This document shows positions 13,971-18,626 of a stretch of 18,626 nucleotides of DNA, piece by piece. The notes under the pieces are model-generated. The model was not told the origin of the DNA. It did no database searches and saw nothing but the letters and a program-made list of their open reading frames with translations. The first letter of the stretch is position 1. Every line of letters begins with the position of its first letter. Made by a program: the position numbers and the translations under genes. Origin of the DNA: an uncultured Bacilli bacterium (GTDB lineage Bacteria > Bacillota_I > Bacilli_A > RF39 > UBA660); contig CANRDA010000085.1 of the NCBI GenBank assembly GCA_947629285.1, positions 1 through 18,626 on the forward strand. Reading direction: 5' to 3'.

Positions 13971-14636
13971 TTAATCTCCGTTTTGTGACTTTTTTAAAGC
14001 ATCAAATGCTGCCAATTGTTCTGCTTCCTTTTTGCTATGTGCGGTTCCCTTTCCATACACAATATTATCTATTTTTACTTCTACTGTAAAAGTCTTATCA
14101 TGTGCAGGACCTGATTCATCTACTATAACATACTCTAAGCTTTTTTTATCCGTTTGAACTAATTCTTGTAATACTGATTTATAATCATCAAAAAAATCGA
14201 TAGTCTTATCCTCTATTAATGGAATAACGTGTTTATATATGAACTTTTTTACTTCATCATATCCTAAATCTAAATATATAGCACCTACAAAAGATTCAAA
14301 TATATCAGCTACTATAGCTTTTCTATACTTTCCTCCTCTTTCTTCCTCACCATGACCAAGTTTTAAATATTCATTCAATCCAAGTCTTGTAGAATATTCA
14401 AAATTAGCATTCTCACATACGTAATGACTTCTATATTTAGTCATCTTTCCTTCCTCATATTCAGTGTTTTTATATAAATATTCACTTACTACAAGTTCTA
14501 ATACTGCATCTCCTAAATATTCAAGCCTTTCATAACTTTTTACTCCATTTTCATTTGCATAACTTGTATGAGTTAAAGCAGTCTCATAAAGTTTAACATT
14601 TTTATAGGGGATTTCTAATTTTTCTAATAATTCCAT
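13971..14636 (-). CDS. rnc: Ribonuclease III
   Basis: Double-stranded RNA endonuclease for rRNA and mRNA maturation, 221 aa. The catalytic signature ERLEYLGDAVLEL (residues 36-48) carries the conserved acidic residues, and the second acidic pair is D111 and E114 in DIFESFVGAIYLD. A C-terminal double-stranded RNA-binding domain spans about residues 148-217 (ending SKKEAEQLAAFDALKK). Usual Firmicutes neighbours smc and ftsY are absent; it heads an operon with an unknown 345-aa gene and yebC. Confidence 0.97.
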   Translation of the reverse strand: MELLEKLEIPYKNVKLYETALTHTSYANENGVKSYERLEYLGDAVLELVVSEYLYKNTEYEEGKMTKYRSHYVCENANFEYSTRLGLNEYLKLGHGEEERGGKYRKAIVADIFESFVGAIYLDLGYDEVKKFIYKHVIPLIEDKTIDFFDDYKSVLQELVQTDKKSLEYVIVDESGPAHDKTFTVEVKIDNIVYGKGTAHSKKEAEQLAAFDALKKSQNGD

Positions 14637-14652
14637 TCATACCACCCATAAC

Positions 14653-14681
14653 ATTATATCATGAAATGTATAAAAATAGAA
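14653..14681 (-). promoter_or_regulatory. Promoter of the rnc operon
   Basis: On the minus strand TATAAT (14653-14658) preceded by TGA, an extended -10; the -35 (TTCTAT, 14676-14681) is poor. It lies 17 bases from the rnc start. Confidence 0.5.
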
Positions 14682-14689
14682 ATTCTTAT

Positions 14690-14718
14690 TTTACTTTTTA
14701 TATATTTTTTAGTATAAT
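14690..14718 (+). promoter_or_regulatory. Promoter of yidD
   Basis: TTTACT (14690-14695), 17 bases, TATAAT (14713-14718). It diverges from the rnc promoter. The same TTTACT-N17-TATAAT arrangement recurs at 16039-16067, so TTTACT may be a common -35 in this organism. Confidence 0.6.
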
Positions 14719-14733
14719 AAGGGTGGTGTTGCT

Positions 14734-14964
14734 ATGAAATACATACTAATAGGAATGATTAAAGTATATCAAATGTTGCCTTTAAGAGTACACGATAATT
14801 GCAAATTTATACCAACTTGTTCTAACTATACTATTGAAGCAATAAAAGAATTTGGTAGTTTTAAAGGTGTAATATTAGGGATTAAAAGAATAATAAGGTG
14901 CAATCCAATAAGTAAAGGTGGATATGACCCTTTAATTAAGGAGGAGATTTATGAAAAAAATTAA
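14734..14964 (+). CDS. yidD: Membrane protein insertion efficiency factor YidD
   Basis: A 76-residue member of the YidD family, which helps YidC/Oxa1 insert membrane proteins. It has the amphipathic N-terminal helix and the family hallmark C-x-F-x-PTCSNY (residues 23-32), then the conserved R-x-x-RCNP (about 51-57) and GGYDP (62-66). Normal length. In many bacteria it neighbours rnpA and yidC, which are not in the window; here it overlaps the following lipoprotein gene by 14 bases. Confidence 0.95.
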   Translation: MKYILIGMIKVYQMLPLRVHDNCKFIPTCSNYTIEAIKEFGSFKGVILGIKRIIRCNPISKGGYDPLIKEEIYEKN

Positions 14965-15805
14965 AATTTTATTTTGTCTAATTGTATTATTTAGTTTAAC
15001 AGGCTGTTTTGATAATGATTCTATGGATAATATTAGTATATTAACATCATCATACCCTATTGAATATGTAGTAAATTCACTATATGGTGAGCATAGTACT
15101 ATATCTAGTATATATCCTAAAGATGATGAAATAATTGATTTTGAAGTAACTGATGTTTTATTAAGTCAATATAGTGATGTCGATTTATTTATTTTTAATG
15201 GAAATACCGATGAAAAAAATCATGTAAAATTAATGAAAGAAAATAATGAAAATCTAAAAATTATAAATGTTACCGATAAAATACCATATGAATATTCAAT
15301 TGAAGAATTGTGGTTAGACCCAAATAATTTATTAACTATAGCTAATAATGCAAAAAAAGGATTTAGTGAATATATAACATCAAAAGTTTTAATTAATGAA
15401 ATTAATGAAAACTATAATAATTTAAAGATAAAATTAACTGCTATAGATGGACAGTACTATTCCACTATAAGTAATGCTTCAAGTACTACAATAATAGTAA
15501 GTGATGATGCATTTAAGTTCTTAGAAAAATATGGCGCTACTGTAATATCTATTGACCCTGATACTGCTAAAGATAAAACTATAAATTATGCTAAAGAATT
15601 AATAAAAAATGGCACTTGTGATTATCTATTTATAAAATATAAAGAAGATAATGAAACAATAAACGAATTTATAGAAAATACTGGTATTGAAACATTAGAA
15701 TTATATACTATGACAAATTTACAAGATGTAAATGTAGAAAAAAATGATTATATCGCATTATTAAATCAAAATCTTGAAAACTTAAAATTAGAATTATACA
15801 AATAA
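14951..15805 (+). CDS. ZnuA/AdcA-fold lipoprotein lacking metal ligands
   Basis: A 284-residue lipoprotein with signal peptide and lipobox LTGC (modified Cys 19). The body follows the ZnuA/TroA cluster A-I solute-binding layout: ILTSSYPIEYVVNSL near residues 30-44, DVDLFIFNG (76-84), WLDP (121-124), SDDAFKFLEKYGA (184-196). The expected metal ligands are missing: the family's P-H-x-Y-E-P His is in IIDFEVT (61-67), the His before WLDP is in EELWLDP, and the His of the H-D-A-F motif is Ser/Asp. No ABC permease or ATPase gene is adjacent. It may be a degenerate or repurposed binding protein, or use Asp/Glu ligands. Its ribosome binding site GGAGG lies within the yidD end. Fold call good, function open. 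Confidence 0.75.
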   Translation: MKKIKILFCLIVLFSLTGCFDNDSMDNISILTSSYPIEYVVNSLYGEHSTISSIYPKDDEIIDFEVTDVLLSQYSDVDLFIFNGNTDEKNHVKLMKENNENLKIINVTDKIPYEYSIEELWLDPNNLLTIANNAKKGFSEYITSKVLINEINENYNNLKIKLTAIDGQYYSTISNASSTTIIVSDDAFKFLEKYGATVISIDPDTAKDKTINYAKELIKNGTCDYLFIKYKEDNETINEFIENTGIETLELYTMTNLQDVNVEKNDYIALLNQNLENLKLELYK

Positions 15806-15827
15806 AAAGAGGAAATCCTCTTTTTAT
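15803..15827. terminator. Bidirectional terminator
   Basis: AAAAAGAGGA (15804-15813) and TCCTCTTTTT (15816-15825) form a 10-bp stem with A-tract and T-tract on both sides. It ends the yidD-lipoprotein transcript and, in reverse, the 61-aa gene whose stop is at 15824. Confidence 0.85.
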
Positions 15828-16009
15828 TTTGTTAATTTTTTTTGGTCATTTCTAATCAATAAGAATACCAATAGTGCTATAAAAGGTGTTAAAACAATAC
15901 CCATAGCTTGAAAAATTCTATTATTTATTTTAAGCAAAAGTTCACATACGATTATTAAACTAAGTAAAGTTAAAAAACAGTTCTTTTGCTTACTTATAAA
16001 CTTTTTCAT
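15824..16009 (-). CDS. Small two-helix membrane protein, 61 aa
   Basis: The start is the ATG at 16007-16009, with GAAGGAAGG upstream; the longer frame to 16033 has no ribosome binding site. The 61-residue product has a basic N-terminus and two hydrophobic segments (about residues 12-28 and 36-54), then a charged tail (RNDQKKLTK). Family not recognised. It has its own promoter with a palindrome over the -10 box, so it is probably regulated. Confidence 0.7.
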   Translation of the reverse strand: MKKFISKQKNCFLTLLSLIIVCELLLKINNRIFQAMGIVLTPFIALLVFLLIRNDQKKLTK

Positions 16010-16033
16010 AATTCCTTCCTTCTTTTTAAACAA

Positions 16034-16067
16034 GTGATATTATATCACACATTAAAAAAAAAGTAAA
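16034..16067 (-). promoter_or_regulatory. Promoter with perfect palindrome over the -10
   Basis: On the minus strand TTTACT (16062-16067), 17 bases, TATAAT (16039-16044) with an extended TGA ahead of it. A perfect 15-base palindrome, GTGATAT-T-ATATCAC (16034-16048), covers the -10 box and has the form of a repressor site. The -35 box is inside the 3' arm of the yneF terminator. Confidence 0.55.
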
Positions 16068-16081
16068 ATCCTTGATTTTAC
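16052..16081 (-). terminator. Terminator of yneF
   Basis: GTAAAATC (16063-16070) and GATTTTAC (16074-16081) form an 8-bp stem with loop CTT; nine T follow on the minus strand. The yneF stop codon is in the 5' arm of the transcript stem. Confidence 0.85.
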
Positions 16082-16281
16082 ATATATTTTGACATAGCTT
16101 TCATCATTTGATTTACTTGTTTTTGGCTAGGTGTTCTTCCCATCTGCATCATCATAGCTTTTATCATTTGTTCATTTATAGGTGGATTCTTCTTTAAATA
16201 TTTTTTCATATAAAATCTTGCTAAGAAAAATCCCAATATTACTCCTATAACTAATCCTATTAAAATATATAAAATATCCAT
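16078..16281 (-). CDS. yneF: YneF family (UPF0154) membrane protein
   Basis: A 67-residue protein with one N-terminal helix (about residues 4-22), a basic stretch (RFYMKKYLKKNPP) and the family C-terminus with NEQMIKAMMMQMGRTPSQKQVNQMM (about residues 36-60, given here as a landmark). Function is not established for the family, which is widespread in Bacilli. Size is normal. It lies beside the SirA-like gene, as yneE (sirA) and yneF do in Bacillus subtilis. Confidence 0.93.
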   Translation of the reverse strand: MDILYILIGLVIGVILGFFLARFYMKKYLKKNPPINEQMIKAMMMQMGRTPSQKQVNQMMKAMSKYM

Positions 16282-16303
16282 ATTATCTTCCTTTCATAAA
16301 TAT

Positions 16304-16332
16304 ATTTTACTATATAATAATATATTTTTCAA
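16304..16332 (-). promoter_or_regulatory. Promoter of yneF
   Basis: On the minus strand TTGAAA (16327-16332), 17 bases, TAAAAT (16304-16309). It lies just upstream of the yneF ribosome binding site GAAAGGA. Confidence 0.55.
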
Positions 16333-16334
16333 TA

Positions 16335-16712
16335 TTATTTAAATTTATCTTTTAACCAAAAATATTCGTGTGTATCAAAATTACATACAAATATATTTTT
16401 ATTATATATATAAAATATACATAATATTTCTCTTAAATATTTATCATTATTTATCACACAACAGCTTTTACGTATTTCAAAATAATTATACTTATCTAAA
16501 TAAAATTTATTATTTATTTGTTTTAAATTTGTTTTAGATTTAACATAATTTTTTAATGCTTCTTTAGTAAATAAATTACAAATACTATAGTATAAACTAA
16601 TTCCATAATTATAATTTTCTTTATGCATATTTTTAAGTTTATAAAGTATTTCATATAAATATTCACTATTATTTTTAAAGAAATTATCTTTTATTATAAA
16701 TAAGTAATACAT
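16335..16712 (-). CDS. SirA-like (YneE) replication inhibitor family protein
   Basis: A 125-residue protein starting at the ATG of 16710-16712, with GGTGA upstream; upstream TTG and GTG codons in frame are less likely. N-terminus MYYLFIIKDNFF and C-terminus CNFDTHEYFWL resemble the start (Y-x-x-YLIKEEF) and end (DFNSKRYGWL) of Bacillus SirA, which binds DnaA and blocks new replication at sporulation onset. Length is near the 148 of SirA. The neighbour yneF is the same as in Bacillus. Similarity between the ends is weak (Lys/Asn/Tyr-rich, 12 or more Tyr), so the call rests partly on synteny. If correct, its presence in a small-genome lineage without visible sporulation genes is of interest. 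Confidence 0.6.
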   Translation of the reverse strand: MYYLFIIKDNFFKNNSEYLYEILYKLKNMHKENYNYGISLYYSICNLFTKEALKNYVKSKTNLKQINNKFYLDKYNYFEIRKSCCVINNDKYLREILCIFYIYNKNIFVCNFDTHEYFWLKDKFK

Positions 16713-16766
16713 TTTATTCACCAATTATATTATAAAGTATTATAATTAAGAATTATGTAGAAATTA

Positions 16767-18212
16767 TTACTTATTTTGTGATAAAATTCTAGCCATTTTT
16801 ACACCTGCACATGATGCCATCATAAGTCCAGTGGTTAAACCACCACCATCTCCTATTGAATACAAACCATCTATACTAGTCATAAAATTTTTATCTAATA
16901 CAACTTCATTACTATAAAATTTTATCTCAGGACCATATAGTAAATTATCTGGGTTTGCAAATCCTTCAACTACTTTATCCACATCTTTAATAAATTCAAG
17001 TATATCAGTCATTGTTCTATACCCTAGTCCATAAGTTAAATCTCCCGCAACCGCACCTTTTAATGTAGGCTGTACAGAATTATTTTTTAAATCTTCTTCC
17101 CATGTCCTTCTACCCCTATAAATATCGCCTAATCTTTGTACCATTATCGCATTGCCACCAAGTCTATTTAAATTTTGTGCGACATTTTCTCCATATTCTA
17201 TAGGTTTATCAAAAGGATAAGTAAAGTGATGAGAAACTAATATTGCTAAATTTGTATTAGTACTTTTTTTATCTTTATATGAATGTCCATTTACAAGTGT
17301 TAATCCATTATCATATACTTCAGCTGATACAAAACCACTTGGATTTTGACAGAATGTTCTAACTTTATCTCTATATGGAAAAGGTCTACCGATAAATTTT
17401 CCCTCATACATATATTCATTTATCTTAGACATAACTTTATCAGGAAGTTCATAACGAATACCTATATCTACACTTCCAATCTTAGTTTTAATTTTGTTTT
17501 TCGTACATATATCACTAAGCCATGACGCACCCTTTCTACCTACAGCAAGTACTACTTTATCACTATATATATCTTCATACTTATCATTTGTTAAATTATG
17601 AATCTTAACTCCAATAACTTTATTATTTTCTATCATTAAATCTTTAACCTCAGTTTCATATAAAAGATTTATATGGTTATCTTTTAAATATTTTTCTAAT
17701 TTTCCATATAGTATATGAGCTTTCTCTGTTCCTAAATGTCTTATAGGATAAGATACTAAAGTTAAATTTTGTTTACTTGCTTTTGCTTGTAATTCTTTTA
17801 TTTCATCAATATGCTCTGTTCCATGAAGTTTGGGGTCAGCTCCAAATTTTAAATAAATATTATCAGTATATGTAAGTAAATCACATATTTCACTTTCAGT
17901 CATATATTTTTTAAAATATCCTCCATCATTCCCACCAAGATAAATACTTCCATCTTTATCCTTTAATGATAGGTGGTAAGAATTAAGTTTTCCATCTGAA
18001 AATGCACCTGCACCACTAAAACCACAAGTAATATTACAATATGGTTTACAGCCTACACATTTCCCTACTTTTTCCATTGGACAAGTTCTTTTTTCTACAG
18101 GTTTTCCTTGGTCTATTAATAAAACATTTTTACCTTTATTTAGCTGTATTAATTCATAAGCTAAAAAAACTGCACTTGGACCCATTCCAACTACTATTAA
18201 ATCATACTTCAT
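16767..18212 (-). CDS. COG2509-type FAD-dependent dehydrogenase
   Basis: A 481-residue flavoprotein of the uncharacterised COG2509 group. The N-terminal dinucleotide fold is clear (DLIVVGMGPSAV, GxGxxA with G9, G11), and LLIDQGKPVEKR follows as the second strand. A second FAD motif GLYSIGDGGG lies near the C-terminus (about residues 450-459). Five Cys at 44, 52, 55, 59 and 63 (CP...C-x-x-C...C...C) could bind iron-sulfur or zinc. Substrate and pathway are unknown; homologues occur widely in Firmicutes and some are near tRNA or cofactor genes. Single-gene transcript with a good extended -10 promoter. Confidence 0.88.
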   Translation of the reverse strand: MKYDLIVVGMGPSAVFLAYELIQLNKGKNVLLIDQGKPVEKRTCPMEKVGKCVGCKPYCNITCGFSGAGAFSDGKLNSYHLSLKDKDGSIYLGGNDGGYFKKYMTESEICDLLTYTDNIYLKFGADPKLHGTEHIDEIKELQAKASKQNLTLVSYPIRHLGTEKAHILYGKLEKYLKDNHINLLYETEVKDLMIENNKVIGVKIHNLTNDKYEDIYSDKVVLAVGRKGASWLSDICTKNKIKTKIGSVDIGIRYELPDKVMSKINEYMYEGKFIGRPFPYRDKVRTFCQNPSGFVSAEVYDNGLTLVNGHSYKDKKSTNTNLAILVSHHFTYPFDKPIEYGENVAQNLNRLGGNAIMVQRLGDIYRGRRTWEEDLKNNSVQPTLKGAVAGDLTYGLGYRTMTDILEFIKDVDKVVEGFANPDNLLYGPEIKFYSNEVVLDKNFMTSIDGLYSIGDGGGLTTGLMMASCAGVKMARILSQNK

Positions 18213-18227
18213 ACAATCACCATCTTA

Positions 18228-18257
18228 ATTATAGCATGTAAATTATAATAAAGTAAA
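18228..18257 (-). promoter_or_regulatory. Promoter of the FAD-dependent dehydrogenase
   Basis: On the minus strand TATAAT (18228-18233) is preceded by TGC, an extended -10; TTTACT lies 18 bases upstream (18252-18257). It is 16 bases from the start codon. Confidence 0.6.
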
Positions 18258-18274
18258 GATTAATAATCAAAGTA

Positions 18275-18310
18275 TAATAAAACCTCATTAGACTATATAA
18301 GCTAATAAGG
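18275..18310 (-). terminator. Terminator of the DGR-target-like gene
   Basis: CCTCATTAG (18283-18291) and CTAATAAGG (18302-18310) pair over 9 bases (one G-T) with a 10-base loop; T residues follow on the minus strand. It ends the gene entering from the right edge. Confidence 0.75.
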
Positions 18311-18336
18311 CTTAATTAATTTTTAAAGAATTGATT

Positions 18337-18626
18337 TTACGTAGTTAGGGCGAAAACAACACGGAACGAATAGCCGCTGTCTCTATAACCACCGTTGTAG
18401 TCGAAGTTGAACACGCCCGCATTGGACGTATCGGCATAGACGCCCCCGCGTATGAACCAGGGACCGCTAGTGGAAACAAAGTAAGCGTAATCTCCGTACC
18501 AGCCACTTGTTTCCACTAAAGCATGTCCTTTATATGCAACATTAGTTTTATCTGTATCAGTATATGCATCAAAATATTTTGATTCTGGTTTACTTGTGAA
18601 TTTTGCATAATCTGTACTTGATGTTG
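18337..18626 (-). CDS. C-terminus of a DGR-target-like variable protein (partial)
   Basis: Only the last 95 codons are in the window; the start lies to the right. The visible part ends in a C-type-lectin/formylglycine-enzyme-like fold module: KGHALVETSGWYGDYAYF, then PWFIRGG, NAGVFNF and SFRVVF before the stop. This ending is shared by hypervariable surface and tail proteins that are targets of diversity-generating retroelements, and by non-DGR paralogues common in gut Firmicutes. Between PWF and SFRVV nearly every codon ends in C or T (GTC, TAT, GCC, GAT, TCC, AAC, GAC, TAC, GGT, AGC, GGC), as expected of AAY codons altered at their adenines. This part is about 54% G+C while the preceding 60 bases are about 25%. 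N-terminal anchor or pilin-like part is unseen. Confidence 0.7.
   Translation of the reverse strand, partial: TSSTDYAKFTSKPESKYFDAYTDTDKTNVAYKGHALVETSGWYGDYAYFVSTSGPWFIRGGVYADTSNAGVFNFDYNGGYRDSGYSFRVVFALTT
18346..18476 (-). repeat. Candidate DGR variable repeat
   Basis: A sharply bounded GC-rich block (65 of 120 bases from 18361 to 18480 are G or C) at the extreme 3' end of the gene, where variable repeats always lie. The template repeat and reverse transcriptase are not in the window, so the identity rests on composition, codon pattern and protein ending. Confidence 0.5.

Noticed and set aside
18041..18241. Plus-strand frame opposite the FAD protein start
   Set aside because: Antisense to the dinucleotide-binding fold and to a good promoter; no ribosome binding site.

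Overview
The window is about 75% A+T and reads as a low-GC member of the Bacilli, probably an uncultured gut or Mollicutes-related lineage. Ribosome binding sites are strong GGAGG types, TGA works as a stop (several short phage genes end in it), TGG encodes Trp, and housekeeping gene orders are those of Firmicutes (rpsP-khpA, cdsA-rseP, and a SirA-like gene beside yneF). No taxonomic marker is present, so the lineage is an inference.

Positions 1 to about 7106 are an integrated filamentous (inovirus-like) phage, transcribed right to left. From the right come three early genes including a probable ssDNA-binding protein, then a 59-residue major coat gene framed by two hairpin terminators. A cluster of tiny membrane proteins (25 to 55 residues) follows, then a 456-residue secreted and C-terminally anchored adsorption (pIII-like) protein, several more small membrane proteins, a Zot/pI assembly ATPase, and an HUH two-tyrosine rolling-circle Rep. 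Beyond Rep is an 870-base region rich in inverted repeats around one short opposite-strand gene, a candidate origin/packaging region. The right edge is a tRNA 3' end (CCA at 7104-7106, resembling Glu) followed by its own terminator, which is what integration into a tRNA gene leaves behind. No integrase is visible; the left boundary and the restored tRNA should lie to the left of the window.

Positions 7194 to 14636 are chromosomal and mostly on the minus strand. An RNase III, unknown protein and YebC operon is followed by a separately promoted rpsP-khpA pair, then cdsA-rseP-ABC ATPase-ABC permease. On the plus strand (14734-15805) yidD overlaps a lipoprotein of the ZnuA/AdcA fold that has lost its metal-binding histidines. 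Then, on the minus strand, come a small membrane protein, YneF, a SirA-like protein and a COG2509 FAD-dependent protein.

The last 290 bases are the C-terminal end of another gene, with a block of about 54% G+C in an otherwise about 25% G+C context. Its protein ending (WF-RGG ... SFRVV) and its codon pattern resemble the variable region of a diversity-generating-retroelement target protein. This and the inovirus are the two notable systems here.
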